A DNA stretch of 64,000 bases from the NCBI GenBank assembly GCA_023101725.1, contig JALJCO010008621.1:1099001-1163000 (forward strand), given 5' to 3'. Position 1 is the first letter of the stretch, and each line of letters opens with the position of its first letter. The translations under genes and the position numbers were made by a program. Below, in pieces: positions 23,651 to 37,600 of this stretch. Under the pieces are notes generated by a model. It did no database searches and was not told the origin of the DNA. It was given only the letters and a program-made list of their open reading frames with translations. The stretch is from Atherinomorus stipes (taxonomy: Eukaryota; Chordata; Actinopteri; Atheriniformes; Atherinidae).

Positions 23651-26600
23651 CTTGCATCAGCCAGGGACCTTGCAATTTGGGGCATTAATTAAAAAGGTAT
23701 CTGTTTGTTATTCAAAGAAAATCTAATATTCAAAATGGCAATAATAATCTTTGTAGATTTCCACTAATTAATGCATGCTCAGTGGATTAAACTGTAAGAA
23801 AAAGTGCTAATTAACCACTTGATAAATTCATAACTCACTATAAGCATTCATTTTCAAGTAGTAACCTCAGAAACCAACCACATATGAAGCAACTACAGCA
23901 CATCAGTAACAGCTGTATTGCTGCTTGTAGTGAAACATTACAGCAGTAGAGAAAAAGTCAAACAGGAATGTATTATGCAATCCTATCAAAAAAGGTCTCC
24001 GTTTGCATAAAATGCAAATAAAACATAATGCAACGATGAGCAAAACCTCTGCGTAATCAGAAAAAATCCAAAGGCAAAACATGACTAATTTTGTCATTGA
24101 AAAGAAAAGCCATTTTGAGTTTGCCAGCAATTGCTTCTTTGAACAATACAACAACAAAATACATTGTGTGGATGGTTGCTTGTAGCTCCTTCTTGAACTG
24201 TGCAATATGCATGATGTTTTTACAGATGAGCAAGTTGTTCATATGTGTGAATTTGGTCTTTGAAAACCTTGCAGCATTCCTTTTGTTAAAAAGTATTTTG
24301 TTCTTCACATGGTAAAATTTTGACCTGCAGTTGTTCTTATACACTGGTTTCCACAGGTGTACAACCTGAACTCCTGAGGCGATTTCCACAGAGTTGTGTC
24401 TGTTTGCAGTGCAATGTATCACCACACAAATACAGTATCACAGCCATTTGATAAGCACACAGGGAATTCTACCTTCTACCTATTCTCTAAACTGACATTA
24501 TGCTGAACAACAAAATCTACAAAATATTTGTAGCTTTACATTCATAAATGTTAATCACGTTAGACTAGATGAACGCCTCACTAGCTTTAGCTTTTATAGT
24601 CCAGCTTCTGTAGTATGCTCTTTTTGCTCCCAGTCATGAAACAGACCTGTTGCAAATCAAATTTTCTTGGTAACAAGTTGTTTACAGGCATGAAATTCAA
24701 CATACGCATTCATTTGAAAAACTTGCCGCACATTTTCTCAGGTTCAATATTTGATGGGTCTTTGTGCCGGAGTCGAATGTAAGGTAAATTGTTTTCAAGA
24801 TAATTGCATTCTATTTTTATTTGCATTGGCTCTGCGTTTGAAGTAGAGAAAAAAAAAACTGAGCTGCATTTATCGGTGAAGTTATTTAGTAGCCTCTGCA
24901 GATTGCTTTATCGTAAAAAATGATTATGAAGCATAGAATCCCATTTTATGAACATGTTCATTCCATTAGTTTCTGTTCAATTAAAAGATTAGAAAGGGTG
25001 ATGTAGCTGTAATTGAAACTTGTCCAATTGACACGTCCAGGCTTGGATGGACAAATTTCTAATTAATTAAATCGAATAGAGACTAATTCAAGTCTAATCC
25101 TGCCATGTAGTATATTTATCTCCATTAGCCACACTGAATACATGGATATATTTCAACAGGCCAGTTATGCTTGTCCAAATCCAAGCAGATATTTGGGTGA
25201 AGATATTTTACATGTTCATGAAATAGACTAAAAATACATTATAGGTGTTGGAGCTGCTGGGAAGAGACTGCAGAGAGGAGAAATCAGGGATATGAGAGTG
25301 GAAGGAGGCAGATGGTCACCTCCACTGCGAGCACACTGAGACAGACAGGCAGGCCAGGAAAAATGCAGCAACAGCTTCCACAAATGACACCCTGAGAGAA
25401 TGGTGTTGCAATGGACGACACTAATTCCAACGCTCGGACTCTGTGGTGAGAGCCTAACTCCCACTTACTCTGTCAACGGAAAGGTTACTTTTGAAAAATG
25501 GGGCCCTCACCGTGATTTAATTCACTGACTAACCCCAGGAAGAGGGCCCTGTCCCCCTGGGAGGCTGTGTGATTTAGACTGAGATTACACTTCAGTTTGG
25601 ATCTTCTCTCTTTCTCCTTCCTCACTTCCCCACAGAGAATAAGTCACGTGTGTGCACAAGCACTCCAATAAATTCCATTTCAATTTCATCATGGGATGAA
25701 ATGGGAAGCAGCTTTCAGGGAGGAGTGACGCCGTATCCTGAAGGAGATCTATTTTCATACAGGTGACCGGATACCCAAATACAGCCGAGGGTTTTCAGAA
25801 GCCAGAGGTGGGAAACATTCTAACACACCTCACAAGAAAAATTATAGGCTCCCATAAAAGAGCCAAAGCTTTTGTTTCAAGCACTCAATAACACGTCTGC
25901 TCGATGCTGTCTTCTTTAAATCAATTACAGGGCTGGTGCTATGTGCTCCCTAAAAGAACAACAAATCAAAGAACAATGAAAAGTCACCCATCAGGACAAG
26001 AGGCAATAAGGTTTCCTTTTGGGCTGACACTGGGCACAATGGGTTCTGTCTGTCAAATTAATTAACCCGGAAACCTGTTTAATTTACAGACTCAAATGAA
26101 AGGGTGGCCATATCCACGGGAAAGAAATAACTCCGGAGCAGGAGGTAATTGCATGTCGAGGTGATTTGTTTGGAAACACGCAGGCCACCGGCCTGTTCGG
26201 ACTCATGCAAATTCTCTAAGAGGTGAAGGGTTAATGTTAGATCAATGTAGGGGCGATGTCAGATTAACAACGTGAAGGTCACCAAGCTGATGGTCCCCCA
26301 TTTCTCATACGTCCCATCTGCTTTGGAAAAATAAAATCAGGCGATACAAGCTTTTCTTTATCACTGTGAGCAGAATCGGTGCCTGTGAGGAGAAGAGGAA
26401 AAAAAAACATATTGTAATTCTGCGGGCATGCTGTATGAGAAGACAAATTCCTACCACTTCTGCTGTTTATGCTGAAGACAAAGCAGGTGCACTGCAGCTC
26501 GGAGGATAGACTCTCCACACTCTCACTTACGACTGTAATCCATCTGTCATACCTCCTCTCTTCTAATTATGTCTCTGTAAAGCTGCTGCTGTGAGTTCAG

Positions 26601-29600
26601 AACCTATTCACTCTCTAAAATGTGAAAGATAGACAGGTAATACACAAGTGACCACTGGAATGCATAATAGCAGTGCAAAGTAACAAGAGGTTTTTCTCTC
26701 CTCAGGCTATCTTTGAAACTCATGGGCTTTAATTACACACAGTCTGCTTAGATAACAGATTATACAAAGATGAAGAGCAAAAAGTTAAAAATAAGAAAAC
26801 CAAAGAAAATATTAGACTTGGCTGCTTCTGTTTCTTATCAGTTTTATAGATATCACAAGTACCTACGGCTGAATCGGAGCAGGGTGCTAATGATCCGAGG
26901 TATGATGTGACAGTCTAAGAACAAAGGTGCTGATCTCCCGCCCACTTAGTCTTGGAGTTATCCGGATGCCCACTACTGTGACAAGTTGTTTGTTTTGATG
27001 CTAGCTGCATGGTTCACTGGACACATATGATAAGTGGGTGCAGCTGTGTTAGTTAACCATGAGGACTCTAACCACAAATGTAACGGTAATGGCAAAGTCC
27101 TCTCACAGCATATCTGTTGATTAGAGGATATTTTCAGGCAGCCTTCTGCTTTCTTTCTCTCTTTTTCCTTGAGTGTCCTCACAGCACATTGTGATAGGGG
27201 CAACTTTATTGACAGTGTTGGTGAATGACTCATTACAGTACTTGCTCAGTGCATGTTTCTTTGTCGTGTCTGTGAGAGGGTATATGGATACTATTTTTAA
27301 CTGTTTATACTTCAAGGAAAAAGAAGGAAATATAAGCAGTGTTACCAGGTAGCCAAAGGAATATCCATCAGAATGTTAAGCTTTTATTTGACAGCCATCA
27401 TGACATGGTATACCAACCTGAAATAACAAGGTCAGTTACGATAATTGTCTACATGCAATGAATTAAGTATTTGTTCAATATTTTGTAATTGATGCAGACT
27501 TGTTCTGTGTTTACAGTGTGGGTGGTATATGTGTATGTGTGAGGGTGTGTGAGTGTGAACAGTAGTTGTTATCCATCATTGCTTTGGTATTCAGAGGCTC
27601 CTCTTTTTTAACAGTCTTAAAATGTTGTACTTTCCAATTTCTTTAAAGGATCTGAATCTAAAGAAAATTGTGTTTAAGCTTGATAAATACATATTTATAT
27701 GGCAAAAGTCCATCCAGTAACATTATAACACGAGTAATAAAAAAATGAATGCTTAACAGTATCACTCCCCTTATATATACAATATGAACATACGTGCATT
27801 GAACAATATTTAAACTCTTTTTACAGTAGGCTAATCTTTGTCCATTCTTTCTTTAAAGGCCTCTAGTCATGTGAAATTATTGTCACATCTTGCATGAACT
27901 GCTTTCTTGAGGTCTGCCCACAGATTTTTAGTGACATTTAGGTCAGGGGTCTGCAGCAAAGCCTTCACCCTGTGCCTGTTGTGGGAGTGAAGTTGTGGAT
28001 CCTTTTATCTGCAGCAGACAATGAGCTGTCCATGTCTAGCATTTATTAGTATTCAACTGCATCCTTTTTTTTTTGTTACCCAAAGCATGATCAGTCCACC
28101 CTGTATTTAGCAAATGGACAGGTGTTCTAGCCATGAAATTCTCCCGCTTCCCTTTAATAAGCGGTAAAATTAAACTGATGATGCAGCACAAATAGTGCAT
28201 CGCTGCTAAATCCTCCTAAAGGTCTGTTGCAGTCTTATCAGGGTTTTGATTTGCCTCTCTGGAGTTCAAAGAGTGCAATTTATTCAAAATTTTCTATTGT
28301 CTTCCAAATCTCAACTTAAGATTAATTATGATAACACTGATTAAATTTTTGAAAATCTTCGTTAGCTACTTCAAGACTTATCCGCCTGATTGTTTAGACA
28401 AAGTTTGAAAAGTCAGTGTTTATATAAAGCCTTGGAATCAATGGATGTTTAGAAATGAGAGACAGAGGGAGTGGGAATTAATACGTTTTAACTTTATCCC
28501 AATCCTTTTTGAGCATAAATGAGCTTTTATGTTTGATGTCTTTGAATTGTATGTTTTGTTTCTTTTTTTTTTTTTTATCTTATTTTATCTTATTTTATTT
28601 TTTTGCATGTTCGAAATGCTCGAAATAAAAATAAACCTAAACCTAAGCCTAAACCTTGAATTTTGCATCACCTGCTGTTTGACAATGATGGATGACCAAT
28701 CCAAAGTCTTAACAAGGTTGTTAAGTCCTGAAGTTTGATAGAAACTATCCGAGAGCTGAAATCCTGTAGGGATTTTTCCACTCTAAAATTATACCAGCAT
28801 GTTATAGAAATTGTTCTTGAAAATTACTGATGAAAACGTCAATACCGATATGAAGTCAGTACTGCAGTTGGCTTTGTTCAACGGTAACAAAACACATCTC
28901 CCCTAAATCATAATAATTACAAACTGTTTTCTTCCAGGAAAAGATGAAGTGCACAAACAACAGGCTATAGTTATTACAGGAGGTGATGGCCGTTTCTTGG
29001 CTGGGCAGAGTAACTTCTCAAAGTCTTGTCAACAGGGTGAGGTTGCCAGGCAACCACAATAATTTAGATAAGTCTTTACATCAGCTTTTGGTACCATAAC
29101 ATACTGTTATGGGAAATCTTTGATGACAGAAGTGGAGATGCATCTGCATGACAAAATCAGAAAATCAGAATACAAGTTTTATTCCATGTATGAACTTGAT
29201 AGTTCAAAGCAGAAACATGAGCTTTAAACTTTCTATGAACGTTTTACCCTTCTATTAACTTTTTTTATATAACTTTAAATGCTTGTAAATATTTCTAATG
29301 GGCAAGATTACTGTAGATTTGTATATATTATGTTAAAACCACATTTTAATATCGCTTAAGAAATGTGCTGATGATAAATCGTATTTTCAAAAATACATCT
29401 GGGTTATATCTTAAACATGTGAAACTGTGGTTGATTGATATGTTCTCTATGGTAACATCACTGGGAGGGATTCAAAGTAATGGGATCTGAGAAAAAGCTT
29501 TAATTTAGCTTCCAGTATTAAACATAAATATTTGACATCGATCTTCTCATCAATTTTTCAGCATGAAAGCCAATAACTGTAAGATATTGAACTATTCATA

Positions 29601-32520
29601 ACTGAAATTGCACGTAACAACTCCTGAGTGACAGAAAACTAATAACTACTCATAAATTCTGATAATTCAACGGTCAGCATTTCTTCGATCCAGTACTTAG
29701 TGTTGAATCAAATGTGTTGCTTTAAATCTTAACAATCTTGCCATTCTCTGCCCTTTTGAATTATAGAGATGTATTTCCATAGAAATCACAATTGTTTCCA
29801 AAAAAATAAACTAACAATGCAGGAAAAACTTGCACTGATAACAATCTGGGTATTATTCTCCATACAAAGAGTGCAACTAGCTTGCTCTTGTTCTGAATTG
29901 TTTATGTGGTAAACATTGTTCTGGTGAATACACATAATGGAGTTTATGTGTGATGTGAAAGGATGGAGAGATACATTTCTGATCTTGTGACTTACAAGCC
30001 TTCACGGTTGCCCTCTGTCAGCTCAGACTTTTCTGAATTCATAAACGCAAGCGTTAAATGTCAGCGTGCTTAAATGGGCCAATTTTGGATGCTCAAAACA
30101 ATCTTCAAGTTAATGAAGACGCTAAGACTGAGACACCACAGATGGACACCGTGACCTCATCATCCTTTTCACTTTGGCCGGCAAGACTGCTAATTTGTTA
30201 TTCATTTTAATTTATGTTTGGGCAGCTGCTCGCATAGCCCCCACAGTGAGTTAGCCTTCACCGTGTTTGTTTGTGCTGCAGTCTCACTTCAAACTCTTAT
30301 TTTTTCTCAAATGCTAATTGTATTCCTGCACAAATAAGCTCATTGTTCCATATTTCAAATGAGCTTTACATTTGAAATAGTGCAGTTGTTGTTGTCATTA
30401 AAACTGCGTGAGTGGATTATGCCTGTGCTTCTTGAATTAACTGCAGTGCTGTTTGTGATGTTGAAAAAAAAAAAAAAAAACATATTTTCTTCATCGTACA
30501 CAGCTCATTACCATATGGAGCTGCTAGTGAGGACTGAAGTAGAGGGCAGGCCTACTTCTTTCAGACGCGTCCCCCTGCAGTATCTACCACAGTATAGGAA
30601 ATTACACACAGATGTGCACACACATTGTATACTTTTTTCTAGAAAAACTGTACTCAGTGTAAGTACTTGTCATCGTGCAATTTATCAAGAACATGAATTC
30701 ATTTCCTGCACTCATTATGTGGAAATTAATGGTGTTGCAAATCGCTGCACACGGATATGACATAAGGTGGAACAATAAATCACTACCTTCGGGTAAAAGC
30801 CATAATCTTGATTCAACGCATATAACCACTCCTTCGCACACTTCTTGTCACCTCCTTTAGCTGGAGGCTGTACACAATTAAAGAGGTTCGAGTTAAACCG
30901 TTCCCCATTTTGACCATGTGCAAGTAAGTGGAGTGTGAAGTCTGATGGTAATCCCTTGGGTTTAACTGCTCAGTGAGCTAAGTGCTGCCACAGTCCCCAA
31001 GTATCCCTCCTGTCCTCCCAGTCTTGGTCTCTCTCACTCCTCTTAAACTCCCCAGGGTTCAGAAGTCCCATAGGATAACTGCGGTTGGAACTATAAGTCA
31101 CAAAAGCCTTTTTCCCCATGCGCAGCTCCATTGTCGGTCCACTGGGTGCCTTTTGTGGTCATCCCAGCTGATCCTTCACATATACGTAGAGGGGAAAGAG
31201 ATACGGAAATGCACATATTCACTCAATGCTGGTGCACGTTAGTCGTGGCTTGTTTTAGATGCACTGCAGAGATAAGAAGTGTTATGTTAAGTCAGGGTTC
31301 CACCACTAAAGTGACACCTACTGCTGAGGAATCACATTTCCTACTGAAAGAAAGTAACATGGAGAATACTGTTTACAGAGTTGGGAGGAAGGGATGATTG
31401 TGTATTGTAGCATTTAATGGGCGCCCGACAGTGTCAAGTGGAAGTGAGTCCTGTCGACACAGGGCACAGCACAATACAGACAAAGCAGAATGGGACTTCT
31501 TATGGCTGCTCGGGGATTGAATAAAGCCCAGTTCATTTGCTGCATATCAAGTTTTGTTTCATGGTTTGCAACATTTCCTCATATTTCATTCGGCAAGCTA
31601 GCAATGGGTCGTTTTATATCCTTCTCCATTTCCCCACCTCTCAGCTCACTTTAAGCTCCTCCATGTCATGATAGTGGGTTTTTTTTCCCCTTTTGGAGAT
31701 TTTTTTCTCCCTTTCGCTTTCAAGCTGAAAATCAAATCTATAAATCAAAGGCAATGGGAGAAAGACATGGAGACTGAAGGGCATTTAAATCCTTTCAGAG
31801 TTCCCAAAGCTTCAGAGGGTGAAATAAACAGGAAATTAAAATGGAGCTAGGAATGGCAACAATCCTTCTATTCAGAGGATTGAAAGCAGGTGCAATTCTT
31901 AATGCTCCCTGCCTTATACTCTGATATGTTGGGAATAAATCCTCTTCTATTAATTTTTTCAAAAAATGAAAGGAATTGCAAGAAATGCTATGAAATATAT
32001 GAAAATTTCTCTAAACTAATTGTTTTTTATCATTATTCTGAGTGATACAAAGAGAAGTTCCACTTTACGAAAAACACAGGGTTGCACATGTCCTACTTCC
32101 AAGGTTCGCTTGTATTATATTGTCTTTTAGTGTTCAGGTTGAACGTAGCCTACAGCTGCTCACCTGCCTGTGATTTTTACTGAAATATTGCGCCTAAACA
32201 AACTTGTTGTCAGACCTTCAGAATGAACTTCATTTGCATAAAACTGTATGATTAAACTAGGTGCAGTCAGCACTCAGAAAACATTTGCTCACAGGCTGCC
32301 AAGAGTTTGGGTGTGTACAGTCATGCAATCAGATCTGTGAGACTGCAAGAGTTTTCAGACGATTACTTTTACACCAACAACAGCAAGGTCAAACTGATGA
32401 TATTTGGGGGATAGTGTTTAGATGTTTACATGCGTTACCATATCGACATGTCATAGTCCACACTTAACACAAACACCAGAGGATAATGTTAAAGGGATAT
32501 TGTGTAAGTTCTCCTGGGTT
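23651..32520. other. Intergenic AT-rich DNA, no gene recognised
   Basis: No coding feature is supported on either strand. Open frames are short and without domains. About 25900-26300 is repeat-free with TTAATTAA and ATGCAAAT motifs, a look typical of conserved vertebrate enhancers. Near 28560-28640 a TTATTTTATCTTATTTTA run followed by TGTTCGAAATGCTCGAAATA and AAAATAAACCTAAACCTA resembles the 3' tail of a LINE. Confidence 0.5.
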
Positions 32521-32539
32521 TTATTCAAAAAAATAAATA

Positions 32540-33040
32540 ATTTGTTTAAAAAGAATTTTTTTTAATAAAAAAAAAACCCCCTCAAAAAAAAAAAGAGGAA
32601 TTCTAAAATATAAAATTTTGTGTTTATCATTTAATTAAACAACAAGGGGGGGGGGGGGGGGGGGGGGGGGGAGTGGGGTATCGGTGTGTTTTTGTGTGGG
32701 GGAGGAGGGGGGGGGGGGAAAAAAAAAAACAGGGGAAAGGGGAAGTATCAAGTAAGAGGGGTAATGAAAGAAAAGCCCGGTGCTGGGGGGGGAGAGGGTG
32801 GCTCATAATGATGGGGGGACAAGGGGGGGGGGGAGGTGGTAAAAAAAAAAAGATAAAATAATAAAAAAGGGAGGGGGGGAAAAGGGGGAAAGGGGGGGGG
32901 GGGAAAAAAAAAACAAAGAAGGGAAGGAGGGGGGGAAGGAAATGACAAGAAGGAAGGAAGACGGTAGAGAGAGGGAAAGGAGCAGAAGATGAGGGGGGCG
33001 GGGTGGTGGCGGGCAGGAAAAGAGATGGAAAGGCGAGGGG
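32540..33040. repeat. G/A homopolymer-rich low-complexity block
   Basis: The block consists almost wholly of runs of G and A, including G26 at 32646-32671 and several G8-G12 and A9-A11 runs on the same strand. Frames through it give only Pro/Phe- or Gly/Lys-rich strings and are not coding. It is either real purine-rich low complexity or a consensus artefact. Confidence 0.85.
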
Positions 33041-34190
33041 GCCCCGTCCCCTTAAGATTACAGCATGTATTGTCTATATTGATCTGACCGGGGAATCTTG
33101 CTGGTCTGAATTTTTGGCATCAATTCATTTTATTCAGAGTCAGAACATTTTGTTCATATATTGGAATAAATACTGTATATAAGGACAATCTATAGCATCC
33201 CCGACACATCTTTAGCATGATTCATAAATATTTGGTCTGGTAAAATGACACCTTTAGGAAGCTTCCTGCAGCTGTCAGCTGGTTGTTTCTCCCACTCCTA
33301 CATTTCTTTATGTTCAGCCTCTTAAATCCAGAGGCAGGTTCCTGCTGTCTCTAAAGATTTTTACTGCAAACTAGTTCAAAACTCATTGACAGCCATTTTA
33401 GAAAAGTATAGCTCTTCTCCCCCCCCCCCCCCCCAGTCATTCCACTGTGCTTTGCGAAGATCTCATAGTTCCATATTTTCCCAACAGAGTTCTTTGCTGT
33501 CAGACAGTAGGTTAACTTGAGGTCGACTAGAGTCTCTAAGAGTAGAAGGGGGGGGGGGGGGGGGGGTAGAGCCTTCGGGTATCTGGCCACTGTCTTATAG
33601 AACTGGCTCCCAGTTTGGGTCTGGGCAGACACTTCACGGCTTCCTACTGTACACTTATAAACCGTCCTTTTGATCAATCTTACAGTAAAGGTAGCCATCC
33701 CTTACTTATGCTGCCTTAGGCTTAGACTGCTGAAGGATGTCCCATGATGCACTGAACACTTTCATCCATTTCTGTCTTTCTCCTCTGTATTTTCCATGTA
33801 TAAATTTATGACAGTATTTGCATCATGATTCTTCTTGTCTCTCAACAGGTCTCCTTGGCTAAGTTGTTGTTGGTGCTTGATGATCCATCTGTCCTGCCCT
33901 CTCATACAACCACTTTCTCTTTCCCACTGTCATGTCATGTGAAAATCTTGATTTAATGAGTGGATGCGTGATCCTCAAATACACTGACTGAAAACTAAAT
34001 ATGACCTGGTTTTCCCACATTATCTTAAAATTTATCTAGTACAACTAAACTAATTACCACTTCTACGTACAGTAGCTTCATGCATCAGGTTAGTAGCCTT
34101 ACGTAGCGTTAATAATTATACTTGAAGAGGAACAACATCTTTATGGAAGTGTCCAGCCAAATGCCAATATTTCTAAATGATCACTATTAA
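33041..34190. other. Non-coding sequence between homopolymer blocks
   Basis: Contains C16 at 33419-33434 and G19 at 33548-33566. A 24-bp word (TAAAGGTAGCCATCCCTTAC plus TTAT) at 33686-33709 recurs exactly at 35501-35524. No gene was found. Confidence 0.5.
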
Positions 34191-34443
34191 CACTAAAGGG
34201 GAAAGAAGAAAAAAAAAAAAAAAAAAAAAAAAAAGGAGGGGAACAAAGGGGGGGGAGGGGGAGATGCTTGATTGAGAGGGGGGGGGGGGGGAGAAGGGGA
34301 AAGGGGAAAAAGAAGAAAAAAAAAAAAAAAAAAAGAGAGGCGGGAATTTATATTAAAACCAAAAAAAAATAAATAAAAAAAAGGGGAAAAAAAAAAAAAA
34401 ATAAAAAGAAAAAAAGGGGGGGGGGGGGGGGGGGGGGGAAAAA

Positions 34444-34474
<31 letters not shown>

Positions 34475-34600
34475 TGAATAGGAAAAAAAAAGGAAAAAAT
34501 GGAAGGAGAGAGGAAGACAACAAAGAAAAATCCCCGGGACAACAACCCTCAACACAAAAAACAAAAAAAAAAACCACAAAACCCGAAAAGGCTTTAAAAT
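34191..34600. repeat. Second G/A homopolymer-rich block
   Basis: Alternating long A and G runs include G23 at 34416-34438 and G28 at 34447-34474. Minus-strand frames give Phe/Pro-rich strings and are rejected as proteins. Confidence 0.85.
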
Positions 34601-37600
34601 ATACTTCAAACCGGTGCAGTAATACTGGTCTGGAAAAGTGTTTCTGTCTTCCTCCTCCAGCAAACTGTCAATCACCTAAAGTGTCCAGTCAGATTACACA
34701 GGTGGCCAATGCCACCCTGGCTACACTGTTAGCTCTGCCCCTGCTTTCTTCTAGTAGAAGTGACCTCTTTGTCCTTTGCCCATGGAGCCTTACTCAGTTC
34801 ATTAGAAAGGATCTGTAGAAGGTCGAAACCACCACCACAGCAGATGGTTCCGGGTTTTCCTGAAACTCTTTGGGTCGATGGACCTGATGGCAACAACAGC
34901 CGCTCTTCTATGTTTCCTCATATTGCCAATGTTTCGCCCATGAACACGTAATAAAGATGACCTGTTGCTATCCAGAATAATAATCTAGACCTGTAGGAGA
35001 AGACGTAGCTTGGCAATGCAGTAGTTGTAGTACATATCACACACCAAGGAAACTGGAAGAACATAACAGAAAACATTGAAATGTGATCTTTGTATCATTT
35101 CTATAATGTCATACAGAGTTAGTCTCTTTAATTATCATTACCAGATGGTCTTCAGTTTCTTCACTTCACATGGCTACGTTGTTATGGCAACAGTTGCTTG
35201 TTAAAAAAAAAAATATCACAAATTACAAAAGATTGTTTGTGACATGTTAAGTTGGTTACTAGGTTCGTTAGGTTATGAAACAGCCAATCACAGTGGGTTC
35301 CCTTACTGACAAATGCAGGACAGACTTAACATGCTGAACTGGTGGGAAAAAAAAGAAAAAAAAAAAAGTTGATTAATTTGGACAATGATGACGGTGCTTT
35401 CTAAACCAAAATGCAACAAAGCCAGCTATTGAACAATGCTCTAGAGGCTCCCAGTGGTTGGGAAACAGATTGGTGTGTAATGGCCTTAGTCGTGTAAAGG
35501 TAAAGGTAGCCATCCCTTACTTATTTCTGTCATGGTGTTTTGGCTCAGTATGCACAAACCTTTACAAACCTCTGTCACTGACTATCTTTTGAATGAAACA
35601 TCCTGGAGGCATCTTAATTTTTATATAACTCTGAAACTTCTTGATTACAAAGCAAACGAAACACTGTGTCACTGGAGTACATTTAGTTAGAAACAATTGA
35701 GCCATTTTTCCATAAAAGCCATTCCTTTGTTAATACAGGTAATTATTCTTGTTTTTTGAGAGGAAAATCTTTTAAATAATCAAAAGATGACATTTACAAA
35801 TGCATTTCTTGTCCACATTTTGCTCTAATTCTATTAAATGAAAGCTTTTTGTTGTTTCCACCCCTCCATAATTTTCTCTATTTCATTAAATCCTTTTGAT
35901 TATTCATACAAGATTCATTCTGTGCTTAAACCACAGGGATGCCATTAATTCTAACTAGGATTGTATCACCAAGGTTATTGAAGTTTATCCTGTGGGAAAC
36001 TTGGATGTCTGTTCCAATCTCAATCAATGTCTGTGCAATCCATCATAAACTTGTTGAGATGTTTCAGTCCATCTGATTGACACTGACATCCCCAGAGCTG
36101 TGCATAGCAAGGACGGCTCAGTAATCCTCAAGTCAAGCCAGTAATTTTTAACTAAGTGGAGTCATGAATCTTCAACCACTGAGAACCACGTGTCTGTCAA
36201 GATTTTCATGCCAGTTCAGCTTAAAGTTGTTGACATTGAGTCAAACCATTGTTAAAAAGGTTCTGGTGCCTTTAAATTTTATCCAAACAGCCTCAACAGA
36301 CAAATCAAAAACAGCTTGTTATGCATGCTCTCTCAGAAATACATTAAAAGGAATACACTGAGGCATTTAGTTGATACATTTAGATGAAATACATGACACT
36401 CCTACACGGTGTGAAGTAAGACTATCACAAGAATTATGAGTCATGTAATTCCTGGCAACCTCTTTGCTGAATTTTAATTAAAACTACATCTAACGCCAGC
36501 ACATAAATCATACTCTGTGTCCACCTGACCAATACTATTGATCGATGTGATATAGATATTTTCAAGCCATGTCTAAAGTGGTGTTTGTATTGTACACTAT
36601 TTTACGGAAACATTCTTTCATCAAAGAAGAAGCCGGGAGCCAAACCGTGCACAAATGCACATAGATTTACTGCCCGTGGTGCATAGATCAATATTTTTTA
36701 TTCATTGTCTCAAGATGATGTGTGAACAAGAAATCCAAAACTGAAACATAATTGCATCAAAATGACCATTGAATGAAAAATGATACGTCTGGTTCTTTCC
36801 GTCAAAAGACTCCTATACAGTAAATTGCACACCATCAAACTGAAGTTATAAATCATTGTACTCTGAGGCAAAGACAGGAATAAGAGCCATGCTTTCCTTT
36901 TAAGTGGAGGCTTACAATTGAACCTCAGGCACAAGAGTCCATAAATTGCAGCATCAATTATTAACCCAAATCTGTTTTAATGTGCCAAAAGAAAGCCCAG
37001 TGGGCAAGCTAATGCAACTAGCAGGAAATGAGGGGAACAGATAAAATGACCAGTGTGGCTCCTTTTCCCATGGGAGCTGATCTAGAGTACAGGAAAGCAT
37101 CAAACACAAAAACTATCCGATCAGACTTCAGCAGCCATGCAGAGCTACATTAGCAGTTAAAGGATAGAAAATTCCACTCAAGAGGGAGATGTGCTGCAAG
37201 ATTGAGCAATGTAGACATAATTAATGAAGGTCTCTGATATATCAGCAAAGCTAAGAGCTTCACAGTCCACCCAATGATCAGCATCTCCAGTTGACAACCA
37301 GGATGATTTAAAAAATATGTGTTATAATTTAAAACAACATGGCCTTACAAAGTGTATGGAATGGAAACAGTCAACAATCAGAAGATGACCTCAGTGATCA
37401 CAAGGTGAGACCAAAAGCAAATAGAAATCCATCCTCTTCAGGGTCAGTTATTTCGTATGTAGCAAATCTTTTTGTTGTTTTTTACTAACCTGTTCAGCGT
37501 GCTCATGTAGCATTGCAGGAAAAAAAAGGAAAGACAAGTCTCAGGCATAAGTATGTTCATATGCCTCATATTCCTCTCATAAATTCCAATGGACAGACAA

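Noticed and set aside
34193..34675. 160-codon minus-strand Phe/Pro-rich frame
   Set aside because: It runs through G and A homopolymers and has no domain.
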